64,000 nucleotides of DNA from Sphingobacterium prati (GCF_013167215.1 NZ_JABJWY010000032.1:124001-188000); one strand, 5' to 3'. Numbered from the stretch's first letter, positions 45,796-55,034 are shown. Notes: a model not told the origin generated them from the letters alone. Numbers and translations are program-made.

Positions 45796-47290
45796 GATTT
45801 GAAGGAGTTGATTTGTTGTTGATGTATAGACTACCAATAATAAAACAGACAGCAGCAATAATGATAGGATACCCTAGCCCTGCCAGATAAAATTGTGGTG
45901 TATTGGATGCTTCCGCATTTGTCGTGAGATATGTGGAAACTGCTGGAAGGAGTCCGCCGAATATACCGTTGCCCACATGGTACGGTAAAGACATAGAGGT
46001 GTATCTGATTTTTACAGGAAATAATTCTACCAAAAAAGCAGCAATCGGACCGTACACCATTGTAATATAGATTATCTGAATAAAAATCAGGGCAATCAGC
46101 AGTATATAGTTTTTGCCCGTCAAATGCACAGCCGTTTTGACCGTTTCTTTTCCTTTAAGCTCGCCCTCTTGATGCTGGATTTTTGAATAGGTCATTTCTG
46201 TCCCATCGGCATACTGGCTTTTTGTGATCGTAATGATGGTGGAATTTTGTTGGGAACTAGGTGCAGTAGTTTCGTTTAGCTTGGTTTTTTGCTGGACATT
46301 CGATAGTTGATACATCGCTTCGTAGATCGGGCGATAGGTTAATACTGCAAGGAGCATACCGCCCAACATAATCCACTTGCGGCCAACTTTATCACTAAGC
46401 CATCCGAAAACGACAAAAAATGGAGTTCCTAACAATAACGCAATACCTAAAATGGTATCTGCTTGATCCGATTGTAGATGCATGACTGTTTTCATGAAAC
46501 TCATGGAGTAGAATTGACCGGTATACCAAACGACTCCCTGTCCCATAGCCGCACCAAATAAGGCTAGTAAAACAAATTTGAGGTTATACCGATTTCCGAA
46601 ACTTTCTTTTAGCGGGTTGGTACTTGTCTTGCCCTCAGCTTTAGCTTTGCTAAACTCAGGCGATTCCTTCATTTTTTTGCGGATAAGATAGGATACGTAA
46701 ACCATGATTAAAGAGAGTAGGAAAGGAACGCGCCATCCCCAGCTATCAAATTGTGTCTCACTCAGAAAGCTTTTGGTTAAAAGAATCACCACAAGGGAGA
46801 TAAATAGGCCGAAGGTAGCGGTAGTCTGTATCCAGGATGTCCAATAACCACGTTGTCCCAAAGGAGCGTGCTCGGCGACATAAGTAGCTGCCCCTCCATA
46901 TTCGCCTCCTAAAGCGAGTCCTTGTAAAAGCCGTAGGATCAGGACGATTAAAGGGGCCCAAAAACCTATACTTTCATAGCTTGGAATACAGCCAATCAAA
47001 AAAGTTGCGCCACCCATTAGCATTAGTGTCACCATAAAGGTGTATTTGCGGCCTATGATGTCGCCTAAGCGACCAAAAAATAATGCCCCAAAAGGGCGTA
47101 CGACAAATCCAGCAGCAAACGTAGCTAAGGTGGATAGAAAAGCGGCAGTGGGATTGTCTGCGGGGAAAAATTTTGTTGAGATTACGATGGAGAGACTTCC
47201 AAAAATAAAAAAATCATACCATTCAATGAGTGTGCCCATGGATGAGGCACCGATGACTTTCCAGATGCTCTTTGTACTGTTTTCGTTCAT
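45788..47290 (-). CDS. MFS transporter, metabolite:H+ symporter (MHS) type
   Basis: 500 aa, 12 helices, with the MFS motif FGRLGDIIGRKYT after helix 2 and its repeat GWLSDKVGRKW before helix 9. EWYDFFIFG and GLALGGEYGGAATYVAEHAP point to the MHS branch (ProP, ShiA, KgtP relatives). An extra hydrophilic loop of about 65 residues lies between helices 9 and 10 (about 322-390), rich in Thr, Ser and Gln. Substrate unknown. The gene is followed by the small membrane protein. Confidence 0.9.
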   Translation of the reverse strand: MNENSTKSIWKVIGASSMGTLIEWYDFFIFGSLSIVISTKFFPADNPTAAFLSTLATFAAGFVVRPFGALFFGRLGDIIGRKYTFMVTLMLMGGATFLIGCIPSYESIGFWAPLIVLILRLLQGLALGGEYGGAATYVAEHAPLGQRGYWTSWIQTTATFGLFISLVVILLTKSFLSETQFDSWGWRVPFLLSLIMVYVSYLIRKKMKESPEFSKAKAEGKTSTNPLKESFGNRYNLKFVLLALFGAAMGQGVVWYTGQFYSMSFMKTVMHLQSDQADTILGIALLLGTPFFVVFGWLSDKVGRKWIMLGGMLLAVLTYRPIYEAMYQLSNVQQKTKLNETTAPSSQQNSTIITITKSQYADGTEMTYSKIQHQEGELKGKETVKTAVHLTGKNYILLIALIFIQIIYITMVYGPIAAFLVELFPVKIRYTSMSLPYHVGNGIFGGLLPAVSTYLTTNAEASNTPQFYLAGLGYPIIIAAVCFIIGSLYINNKSTPSNHE

Positions 47291-47377
47291 TAATAATCGG
47301 TTTAGTGTTATGTTTGCGTAATATAGAATTTGATTTGAATGAATTTATATATTCTTTTCTTGTAATTACTGGATAAC

Positions 47378-48499
47378 TTATTTGGTTACCATTGTAGACT
47401 GCCCCTGCGATTTGTATACTTTTCCGGGTAACGAATAGATTAGAGACTGCATTTCCAGTTCCAATAATATTAGCGCCAACTTACTCTGGGGCCATTTGAG
47501 TAAATCGATCATTTGATCAAGTGCCAGTTGTCCTGTTGTATGAATGAGATTAAAAAGGTGCTCTTGATCTTTTGTCAAATTCAGGGGAAGTGTTAACTGC
47601 TTGTTTGCTTCACTTCGTTTGCTGATTTCCCAATTCATTACATAGTCGAGATCCTCTGCTTTTCTAATCATATGAGCCCGGTTTGTTTTGATTAGATAGT
47701 TGGTTCCTTCGCTGCTCTTTTCGTAAATGGATCCGGGAAAGGCACATACATCTCTGTGATAACTATTTGCAATTTCAGCTGTAATCAATGCGCCACCCTT
47801 AATTGCCGCTTCTACCACGATAGTAACATCTGCCATTCCGGCGATAATGCGGTTTCGCATTGGAAAATTTACTCGTTCGGGTATAGTCTCAGATGTGAAT
47901 TCGGTTAATAATCCACCGTTTTCGAGCATTTTTGACGCAAGTTCACGATGGGATGCCGGATATATCCGATCCAACCCATGTGCTAGCACTGCAATGGTTG
48001 GTATATTATTCTTTAATGCATTGCGGTGTGCTAAAGCATCAATGCCATAGGCTAGTCCGCTAACGATCAGGAGATCTCGATTTTCATTTAAGTCCTGGAT
48101 AAAGTCTTCACATAATTTCTGGCCATAATGGGTTGAATGTCTTGTGCCGACAATGCTGATTACCTTTGTTGTGTTGAGTGCTGCGTTTCCCTTGTAATAT
48201 AACATAAGAGGCGCATCATCGCATTGTTTAAGCCTATCGGGATACTCCTGATCTTCGATCCATAGCGCTTTAATTTGATGTTTGTCGATGAAAGCAAGTT
48301 CTTTTTCACAGGCATCCAGGTATGTTTTGTTGCGTATGGCATCAGCAATTGATTCCCGTATCCCAGAGATTTGCATCAGCTCTTTTTTTGAAAAGGAAAA
48401 GAAATCTGCTAAGCTGTCACAATGCGCCATGATATTACGGGCTGTTCTAGGGCCAATGCCCTTGATCTTAGTCAAAGCTATGGGATAGATTAGTTTCAT
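47378..48499 (-). CDS. dprA: DNA-processing protein DprA
   Basis: Loads RecA on incoming single-stranded DNA during natural transformation. 373 aa: an N-terminal helix-hairpin-helix (IKGIGPRTARNIMAHC), then the Rossmann-like DprA core with VISIVGTRHSTHYG, LIVSGLAYGIDALAHRNAL, FPMRNRIIAG and GALITAEIANSYHRDVCAFPG, and a C-terminal winged helix. Stands alone. Confidence 0.95.
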   Translation of the reverse strand: MKLIYPIALTKIKGIGPRTARNIMAHCDSLADFFSFSKKELMQISGIRESIADAIRNKTYLDACEKELAFIDKHQIKALWIEDQEYPDRLKQCDDAPLMLYYKGNAALNTTKVISIVGTRHSTHYGQKLCEDFIQDLNENRDLLIVSGLAYGIDALAHRNALKNNIPTIAVLAHGLDRIYPASHRELASKMLENGGLLTEFTSETIPERVNFPMRNRIIAGMADVTIVVEAAIKGGALITAEIANSYHRDVCAFPGSIYEKSSEGTNYLIKTNRAHMIRKAEDLDYVMNWEISKRSEANKQLTLPLNLTKDQEHLFNLIHTTGQLALDQMIDLLKWPQSKLALILLELEMQSLIYSLPGKVYKSQGQSTMVTK

Positions 48500-48720
48500 A
48501 ATTGGTACTTTAAATATAGTGAAAATTATAACTTCTTGTATAACTTTTCCTTAGAATAAATAATTTGCTTTAGCAATTTCAGATCGATATTGGGATTTGC
48601 TTCACTCTGCAGTGAACTTTGATTAGAAACCATTCTTTTTTAAGATAAAAATTTGGACGACGTATCTGGGAAGAATGTACTGGATTTGGTAGCTTTGTCG
48701 GATTAACAATATTTTTTAGC

Positions 48721-48954
48721 ATGGAAATGAAAGAACCGTTTGATATAGAATTGGGGGATATAATTTATTCCGTTTTTCCGGAAGAGGAAGATACCTATGT
48801 GATCTTTAAGGATGGAATGGAATATGTGAAGATTATAAAGGATACCGATACCACTTGGCTGAAGCTGAATCCTGAGACCGAATTGCCGATGTTTGGAATG
48901 GATGAAGAGGTCAACTTGATCGGGGAGGAGATCAAAAAAGAACTTGGCCAATAA
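48721..48954 (+). CDS. Small acidic hypothetical protein
   Basis: 77 aa, highly acidic, no signal. Reads EPFDIELGDIIYSVFPEEEDTYVIFKDG as a beta-rich start, and MFGMDEEVNLIGEEIKKELG as a helical end. Conserved-looking, family not recognised. It lies 78 bp before the next gene on the same strand. The 221-bp gap upstream contains TTCACTCTGCAGTGAA (48601-48616), an inverted repeat that could be an operator. Confidence 0.6.
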   Translation: MEMKEPFDIELGDIIYSVFPEEEDTYVIFKDGMEYVKIIKDTDTTWLKLNPETELPMFGMDEEVNLIGEEIKKELGQ

Positions 48955-49031
48955 GTCTTGTAAGTTAAAGATCGTTAAAATTATTACGGACTTATTTCCT
49001 GTTGGTTATTTTAGGGTAATCAATTATAGAT

Positions 49032-49622
49032 ATGGCACGTATTGGTTTCCTATTTTTAATCGCTTTATGCATCTATTTGGCCTTTGATCAGCCGGTTTTT
49101 GCCCAACCTATAGACGTTGTTTTGCAGGATACCGTGAAAAAGAAAAACGGAAAAGATACACTTCGATTGGACACGGCTCAGATCATTCGTAAAAACCTTT
49201 TGGCCAAAGACATGCTGGACCAAAAAAAAGAAGAATATAAATCTATCTATTTTTGGGGCGATACCAAGAATATGGTCACATTGCCACATCAAGGAGGGAT
49301 CGCGGTTAACCTTAACAAACTTTATAACAAATTTAGCCGAAAAGGCCGGCATGCGAGAAAGCTCCAACGCAAGTTCGAAAAAGAGTATCAGCAGGATTTA
49401 ATTCGTGAGGAGTGGTACGTCTTGACTAAAGAATACAGTAAGTTGTCGGGAGATTCGTTGAATAAATTTAGGATATACTATGAGCCTTCTTTAACGTGGC
49501 TTTATGATCATGATCGATATGAAAAGATCGCTTATGTACATAAGTGCTTAAAATATTACCTGGATTCTGTAGACATTATCCATAGGCGACTTCAACTGCC
49601 TATGGGTAATGCTAAACTTTGA
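49032..49622 (+). CDS. Exported hypothetical protein
   Basis: 196 aa with a signal peptide (LFLIALCIYLAFDQPVFAQ). The rest is Lys/Arg- and Tyr-rich and mainly helical: KNLLAKDMLDQKKEEYKSIY, KFSRKGRHARKLQRKFEKEYQ. Periplasmic in all likelihood. I recognise no domain. It ends directly at the rsmG stop with no spacer, the two genes being convergent. A 13-bp hairpin lies inside its last codons. Confidence 0.65.
   Translation: MARIGFLFLIALCIYLAFDQPVFAQPIDVVLQDTVKKKNGKDTLRLDTAQIIRKNLLAKDMLDQKKEEYKSIYFWGDTKNMVTLPHQGGIAVNLNKLYNKFSRKGRHARKLQRKFEKEYQQDLIREEWYVLTKEYSKLSGDSLNKFRIYYEPSLTWLYDHDRYEKIAYVHKCLKYYLDSVDIIHRRLQLPMGNAKL
49575..49610. terminator. Hairpin in the 3' end of a coding sequence, possible terminator
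   Basis: ATTATCCATAGGC (49575-49587) pairs with GCCTATGGGTAAT (49598-49610), 13 bp with one G-U. It is inside the coding end of the exported protein, facing rsmG. There is no U run, so stopping power is uncertain. Confidence 0.4.
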
Positions 49623-50258
49623 TTACATCGGTACGTATACCAAATATTTTGTTTCAAAGAAATCTTCCTTAAAGTAGCCTGAAAGTGGATGTAATTCAGC
49701 CTTTAATTTCGACTCTTTAATTTCTTCACTTAAGTCACCGCCTTTCAGATAAAGGATTCCATTAGGAATTCCATTTTTGTCGTTTTTTGCGAATTTATTT
49801 CGGATCCAAGGGGCAAACTCTCCAAGTCTGGTGACTGCCCGTGAGATGACAAAATCATATTTGTCGTCCAATTGTTCGGCCCGAATATGATCAGCTTCCA
49901 CGTTTTTAAGTCCTAACCCAGCTGCAACTTCACGTACGACCTTGATTTTTTTTCCAATAGAGTCCACTAAGTGAAACTTGACTTCTGGAAAGAGGATCGC
50001 CATGGGGATGCCCGGAAATCCACCGCCCGTACCGACATCTAAAATCTGTGTTCCCGGAGCGAGCTCCTGAACGAACTTGGCGATACCCAATGAATGTAGT
50101 ACGTGATGAAGATATAGACTATCAATGTCCTTACGTGAAATTACATTGATCTGGCTATTCCAAAAAGTATAGAGGTCAGCAAGCTTGGCAAACTGTTCCT
50201 TTTGTATATCCGTTAATTTCGGAAAATAGGAGTAGATGATATCGACTGTAGGATTCAA
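49623..50258 (-). CDS. rsmG: 16S rRNA (guanine(527)-N7)-methyltransferase
   Basis: Methylates G527 of 16S rRNA. 211 aa. SAM-binding motif ILDVGTGGGFPGIPMAILFP, then FHLVDSIGKKIKVVREVAAGLGL and FVISRAVTRLGEF, all typical of RsmG (GidB). 22-24 bp downstream of the glycosyltransferase gene on the same strand, so probably co-transcribed with it. Confidence 0.95.
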   Translation of the reverse strand: MNPTVDIIYSYFPKLTDIQKEQFAKLADLYTFWNSQINVISRKDIDSLYLHHVLHSLGIAKFVQELAPGTQILDVGTGGGFPGIPMAILFPEVKFHLVDSIGKKIKVVREVAAGLGLKNVEADHIRAEQLDDKYDFVISRAVTRLGEFAPWIRNKFAKNDKNGIPNGILYLKGGDLSEEIKESKLKAELHPLSGYFKEDFFETKYLVYVPM

Positions 50259-50280
50259 AATGTCTTGTTTTAAGGGTGAA

Positions 50281-51423
50281 TTATTTCCAGCTTATTTTTT
50301 TCTTTTTTCGGCTGAACAAACCATTGATGCAAATATAGAAATAGTAGATGAAGTCTACCAGAGGAAGCCACCAAATCAGTTCTTTCACTTCGAGTTTCTT
50401 ATAGATAGCCATAAAAATTGCCCATTGTGAGCATAGTCTTAGTAAATAAGCGGCAAGAGGAACGTACCAAAATGCAGGAAAAGCAATAGCGACAGCAATC
50501 AGGGTAACATAAAATAATACTGCCGATACCAGTTGTGTCCCCAACATGCGTTGGTGATGTCTTTTATAGATGGTGGAGGCACCTGAGTGCCTTGCTTTTT
50601 GTTTATAATAGCTTTTCCAGGTTGCTTTGGGGGCGGAGTATACTATAGTAGCTGGAGCAAGGACAATATTGACGTTTGTAGGCGTTGCATTTTGATTGAC
50701 AAAAAGATCATCATCGCCAGATTTGATGTGCATATGTGCCGCAAATCCTTTGTTGCGAAAGAAGAGCTCCTTCTTGTAGGCCATATTTCGGCCAACACCC
50801 ATATAGGCATCCCCTTTGAGCGCATAGGATAGGTAACTCATAGCAGTGTGGCTCGTTTCGAAGCGGATCAGGATGTTTAATAAGCTTTTCTTCTTAAAAT
50901 AAGGCGAATAGCCCAATACAATTTCGGTCTCTGGTTTGAAGGCTGAACCAACCCCTTTCAGCCATTGATCAGATTGAGGAGCACAATCCGCATCGGTAAA
51001 TACCAAGGTCTGATATTTCGAAGCTTTGATTCCCATGCTTACGGCGAATTTTTTGCCATGCTTCAATCGGATATGCTCTTTGATATCCACAATTTTTAAA
51101 TGGGCATATCGCTCGTCAAATTCTTGCAATATCCAAGGCGTTTCGTCGGTGGAAAAATCATTGACGACTATGACTTCGAAATTGGGATAATCTTGTTCAA
51201 GGATACTGGGTAAGAATTCGCGGAGATTATCCTGCTCATTGTGTGCACAGATAATGACAGATACTGGCGGAAGATCGGTCCCTTCTTGGTAAGAATCAAT
51301 TTGATACCTGCTCAATTTGCTGTAAACAAATAAGATGTAATATAATTGTACCAATAGGAAAAGACCTAATATCCCAAATACGATATATGGAAGATTGGCC
51401 AAAAATACATGTAGGTCAAGCAT
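50281..51423 (-). CDS. Family 2 glycosyltransferase, membrane bound
   Basis: About 380 aa. N-terminal helix, then a GT2 domain with VSVIICAHNEQDNLREFL, VVNDFSTDET, FTDADCAP (the DxD metal site), SGDDDLF (catalytic acid region) and QKARHSGAS (Q-x-x-R type). Two or three C-terminal helices follow. Processive-type layout, substrate unknown. A longer ATG at 51444 exists, but TATCTTTG on the minus strand (51430-51437) lies between it and the ATG at 51423, so the shorter start is preferred; translation may be leaderless. Confidence 0.85.
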   Translation of the reverse strand: MLDLHVFLANLPYIVFGILGLFLLVQLYYILFVYSKLSRYQIDSYQEGTDLPPVSVIICAHNEQDNLREFLPSILEQDYPNFEVIVVNDFSTDETPWILQEFDERYAHLKIVDIKEHIRLKHGKKFAVSMGIKASKYQTLVFTDADCAPQSDQWLKGVGSAFKPETEIVLGYSPYFKKKSLLNILIRFETSHTAMSYLSYALKGDAYMGVGRNMAYKKELFFRNKGFAAHMHIKSGDDDLFVNQNATPTNVNIVLAPATIVYSAPKATWKSYYKQKARHSGASTIYKRHHQRMLGTQLVSAVLFYVTLIAVAIAFPAFWYVPLAAYLLRLCSQWAIFMAIYKKLEVKELIWWLPLVDFIYYFYICINGLFSRKKKKISWK

Positions 51424-51513
51424 AGCCAACAAAGATAAGCGCATTCATAATCTTTTTATAAAGGAAAATAATAATTTATTCCTGAAACATCCTGTTTGCA
51501 AATCTTTTTATAG

Positions 51514-51640
51514 TATTTTTGCAACATATTTTAGGAAAAGATGGCATAGACGGAAGCGGAACCTTATTTCCGTTTTGAAAATTAATTTTGCCATATTAAT
51601 GGGAAAACAAAAAAAGAAGTCCATCTCCTAAAACGGAAAT
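51514..51640 (+). promoter_or_regulatory. Leader region of tgt with competing hairpins
   Basis: TATTTTTG (51514-51521) is a candidate -7 box, though the nearest TTG (51496-51498) is only 15 nt upstream. The following 135-nt leader can form ACGGAA/TTCCGT (51550-51555 and 51568-51573) or ATTTCCGTTTT/AAAACGGAAAT (51566-51576 and 51630-51640), which share bases. A 10-codon frame lies within the second loop (51599-51631). Confidence 0.45.
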
Positions 51641-51661
51641 TAGTCTCAGAGGAAAATATTA

Positions 51662-52792
51662 ATGAAATTTACGCTACAAGCACAAGATACACTATCAAAA
51701 GCACGTGCGGGTGTTGTCGAAACTGCACACGGTCCCATTCAAACTCCTATCTTTATGCCTGTAGGCACCGCTGGCACGGTGAAAGCCATTCATCAGCATG
51801 AGTTGAAAAATGATATTGAAGCACAGATTATTTTAGGTAATACGTATCATCTTTATTTGCGTCCAGGATTGGACGTATTAAATAAAGCTGGTGGATTGCA
51901 TAAGTTTAACGGGTGGGATCGCCCTATTTTGACCGATTCTGGCGGTTATCAAGTATACTCATTGACGGAAGTGCGTAAGATTAAAGAGGAGGGTGTTACT
52001 TTTCGATCTCATATCGATGGATCAAAACATCTTTTTACGCCAGAGAATGTGATGGATACGCAGCGTATCATCGGTGCGGATATCATCATGGCGTTCGATG
52101 AGTGTACACCTTATCCATGTGATTATGGTTATGCACGCCGTTCGTTGGATATGACTCACCGTTGGTTGAAGCGATGTGTAGATCGTTTTGATAGCACAGA
52201 TCCACGCTATGGATATGATCAGACCTTATTCCCTATTGTACAGGGCTCAGTTTATAAAGACTTAAGAATAAAATCAGCAGAAACAATAGCATCTTTTAAT
52301 CGGGATGGAAATGCAATTGGCGGATTATCTGTAGGTGAACCGGCAGAGGAAATGTACGCGATGACTGAAGTTGTTTGTGATATTTTGCCGAAAGAAAAAC
52401 CACGTTATCTGATGGGGGTAGGCACTCCCGTGAATATCTTGGAGAATATTGCGCTAGGTGTTGATATGTTTGATTGTGTTATGCCAACGCGAAATGCGCG
52501 AAATGGTATGCTTTTTACACAAAATGGGATCATTAACATCAAGAATGAAAAGTGGAAGGATGATTTTTCGCCTATCGAAGTGGAAAGTGACTTACATGCA
52601 GATCAATTCTATTCCAAAGCATATTTACGACATCTGATAAAATCACAAGAAATTTTAGGAGCACAAATTGCTTCATTACATAATTTACATTTTTATCTTT
52701 GGTTAGTCAATCAAGCAAGACAGAAAATTATAGACGGTACATTCTATGATTGGAAAAATAAAATGGTGAAAATTTTGGATCAACGTTTGTAA
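51662..52792 (+). CDS. tgt: Queuine/preQ1 tRNA-ribosyltransferase
   Basis: Exchanges guanine for preQ1 at the wobble base of GUN tRNAs. 376 aa. Catalytic features are present: TDSGGYQVYSL (the general-base Asp), AFDECTPYP, GGLSVGEP, LMGVGTPVNILE, and DMFDCVMPTRNARNG with the nucleophile Asp. The usual zinc-site cysteines (CxCxxC) are missing: at 52586-52603 the protein reads Ser-Asp-Leu-His-Ala-Asp before the FYSKAYLRHL segment. Start at 51662 has a GAGG-like site upstream. Followed by an LptF/LptG gene. Confidence 0.95.
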   Translation: MKFTLQAQDTLSKARAGVVETAHGPIQTPIFMPVGTAGTVKAIHQHELKNDIEAQIILGNTYHLYLRPGLDVLNKAGGLHKFNGWDRPILTDSGGYQVYSLTEVRKIKEEGVTFRSHIDGSKHLFTPENVMDTQRIIGADIIMAFDECTPYPCDYGYARRSLDMTHRWLKRCVDRFDSTDPRYGYDQTLFPIVQGSVYKDLRIKSAETIASFNRDGNAIGGLSVGEPAEEMYAMTEVVCDILPKEKPRYLMGVGTPVNILENIALGVDMFDCVMPTRNARNGMLFTQNGIINIKNEKWKDDFSPIEVESDLHADQFYSKAYLRHLIKSQEILGAQIASLHNLHFYLWLVNQARQKIIDGTFYDWKNKMVKILDQRL

Positions 52793-52893
52793 TAGAATCA
52801 CATAAAAAAATAAAATATAGATAAAGTATGTGCGCTTTGGGCTTGCAGAAGTAACGTCTCAAATCTCATATCTTAATACTCAAATCTAAAAAT

Positions 52894-53973
52894 ATGCTTT
52901 CGTTAATCGATCGTTACATCATCAAAAAATATCTGACAACATTTGTGTTCACCATGGCCATATTCACGGTTGTTATGGTGGTCTTTGATGTGTCTGAAAG
53001 ATTGGATGACTTTCTGAAATATAAAGCACCTTTGAATAAGATTATCTTTGAGTATTATGCTGGATTTATCCCGTTTTATCTTAATTTCCTTTGTCCGCTG
53101 ATTAATTTTATTGCAGTTATCTTTTTTACCTCGAAAATGGCAGATCAGACCGAGATTGTTCCGATATTAAGCGCGGGATACAGTTTCAATCGTCTACTAC
53201 GCCCTTATATGATATCGGCAACATTAATTTTTGCCGTTTCCTTGGTATTCAATATATTCATTATCCCCCATACCAATAAGATGAAGGTGGATTTTGAAAA
53301 CATCTACGTTAAGCCATTGAAAGACAATTCTCGCATATCGACACATATGCAGTTGGACAAAAATAGCTATGTGTATATTGATAACTTTGATAATAGTACC
53401 AAAACCGGCTATGGTTTTGTATTGGAAATTTTCAAGGGCGATACATTGAAGGAAAAAATGATGGCAGACCGTATTACCTGGGATTCGGTTGCGACGAAAT
53501 GGAAAATTGAAGGGTACACCAATCGTATTATTAATGGTCTACATGAACGAATGGATAAGGGGACAGTCAAAGATACAACATTGGATATGAAACCCTCGGA
53601 TTTCGAACTACGGGACAATATGTTTACTGCAATGGATACCCGTGAACTAAACATTCGGATCCATAAAGAGAAAACAAGAGGAACGGGTGTGATCAATGAC
53701 CTGCTGCTTGAGAAATATAAACGCTATGTTTATCCGTTCTCCGCCTTTGTTTTGACGCTCATGGGAGTCGCGCTGTCATCGAAGAAGGTTAGAGGAGGGA
53801 TCGGTTTAAGTCTGGGGATCGGAATCGGCTTAAGTTTTACCTATATTGTTTTTATTCAATTTGCTAATATGTTTTCGCTGAAAGGAGGATTGCCGCCAAT
53901 AATTGCGGTATTGATTCCAAATGTAACCTTCTTTTTAGTTGCAATTTACTTAACGATAAAGGCCCCAAAATAA
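52894..53973 (+). CDS. LptF/LptG family permease
   Basis: Inner-membrane part of the lipopolysaccharide export machine. 359 aa with the YjgP/YjgQ arrangement: three N-terminal helices (LSLIDRYIIKKYLTTFVF start), a periplasmic beta-jellyroll (about 115-265, including WKIEGYTNRIINGLHERMD) and three C-terminal helices. F and G forms cannot be told apart with safety. The other partner genes are not in the window. Confidence 0.92.
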   Translation: MLSLIDRYIIKKYLTTFVFTMAIFTVVMVVFDVSERLDDFLKYKAPLNKIIFEYYAGFIPFYLNFLCPLINFIAVIFFTSKMADQTEIVPILSAGYSFNRLLRPYMISATLIFAVSLVFNIFIIPHTNKMKVDFENIYVKPLKDNSRISTHMQLDKNSYVYIDNFDNSTKTGYGFVLEIFKGDTLKEKMMADRITWDSVATKWKIEGYTNRIINGLHERMDKGTVKDTTLDMKPSDFELRDNMFTAMDTRELNIRIHKEKTRGTGVINDLLLEKYKRYVYPFSAFVLTLMGVALSSKKVRGGIGLSLGIGIGLSFTYIVFIQFANMFSLKGGLPPIIAVLIPNVTFFLVAIYLTIKAPK

Positions 53974-54079
53974 TTTCTTTTATATCATCACTGGCTTAAG
54001 CATCACGAAGAAAGGGAAAAATAGTGCTGCTTATGATGATTTTCATCGCCATTACAAAATAAATTATATTCTATTGAAT

Positions 54080-54991
54080 ATGTCTAAAATTCATTTAAAT
54101 CGGAATATTTTAATTCTGCATTTAACAATCCTTATTTGGGGATTTACGGGGATACTAGGTAGTCTAATCTCTGTTTCGGCCATTCATCTGGTTTGGTATC
54201 GCGTAGCCATTGCATCTGTTTCCTTGCTGGTTTATTTTCTGTTGACCAAACAAACAATATTGGTTTCTAAAAAGCAGTTTCTTCAGTTTTTTATGGTGGG
54301 AGCCGTTGTTGGATTACACTGGGTTTTATTTTTTTACTCCATAAAGGTATCTACTGTTTCAGTAACATTGGTCACATTGTCATCGGTTACACTGTTCACG
54401 GCAATCCTGGAGCCTATAATAAATAAAAAACGTATAGCACTATTGGATATTGTTGTTGGTCTGGTGATTATCATTGGGATTTATACTATATTTTCCTTTG
54501 AAACACATTATTTAGTCGGTCTATTGGCTGGTCTGGGCTGTGCTTTCTGCGCGAGTATATTTTCCATTGCCAATGCAAGAATGGTTAAAAAATCAAGTCC
54601 AACGTTGATTACATTTTATGAAATGTTGGGGGCATGTTTTTGGATCAGCATACTGATGCTGTTTACTGGGGATTTCAATGCGGAGATGAAATTGGGGCAA
54701 GAGGATCTAATTTATCTCTTATTGCTAGGGGTAGTCTGTACGGCAGTAGCCTATGTCATGGGCGTAGCGGTGATGAAGGAATTGTCTGCTTTTACTGTTG
54801 CGTTAACGACCAACTTGGAACCTGTCTATGGAATACTTTTGGCGATGTTGATCTTTGGACAGAAGGAAACCATGAGCGGTGGATTTTATCTCGGTGCATG
54901 TATCGTTCTCGGTGCAGTGTTTACCTATCCTTATGTAAAAACGAAATTGGAGAAAAGGCAGAAAGATCTGATCATCCGAAAATTACATTAA
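54080..54991 (+). CDS. EamA/DMT-family transporter
   Basis: About 303 aa, ten helices in two EamA repeats (about 8-140 and 150-290). Patterns: LIWGFTGILGSLIS, VGLHWVLFFYSIKVSTVSVT, and the second-repeat VAVMKELSAFTVALTTNLEPVYGILLAML (in part). Exporter of small metabolites is the usual role; substrate unknown. ATG at 54080 preferred over a TTG two codons earlier. A strong terminator follows. Confidence 0.92.
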   Translation: MSKIHLNRNILILHLTILIWGFTGILGSLISVSAIHLVWYRVAIASVSLLVYFLLTKQTILVSKKQFLQFFMVGAVVGLHWVLFFYSIKVSTVSVTLVTLSSVTLFTAILEPIINKKRIALLDIVVGLVIIIGIYTIFSFETHYLVGLLAGLGCAFCASIFSIANARMVKKSSPTLITFYEMLGACFWISILMLFTGDFNAEMKLGQEDLIYLLLLGVVCTAVAYVMGVAVMKELSAFTVALTTNLEPVYGILLAMLIFGQKETMSGGFYLGACIVLGAVFTYPYVKTKLEKRQKDLIIRKLH

Positions 54992-55034
54992 AGATTACTG
55001 GGCTGTCCGTCTTTTTGGACAGCCCAGTAATCTT
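54991..55034. terminator. Strong terminator after the EamA gene
   Basis: AAGATTACTGGGCTGTCC (54991-55008) and GGACAGCCCAGTAATCTT (55017-55034) form a perfect 18-bp stem, followed by TT and a T-containing tail. The stem abuts the EamA stop codon. Confidence 0.9.

Noticed and set aside
51395..51631. A 78-codon plus-strand frame upstream of tgt
   Set aside because: It runs against the glycosyltransferase start and through the tgt leader hairpins; only the last ten codons are mentioned, as a leader frame.
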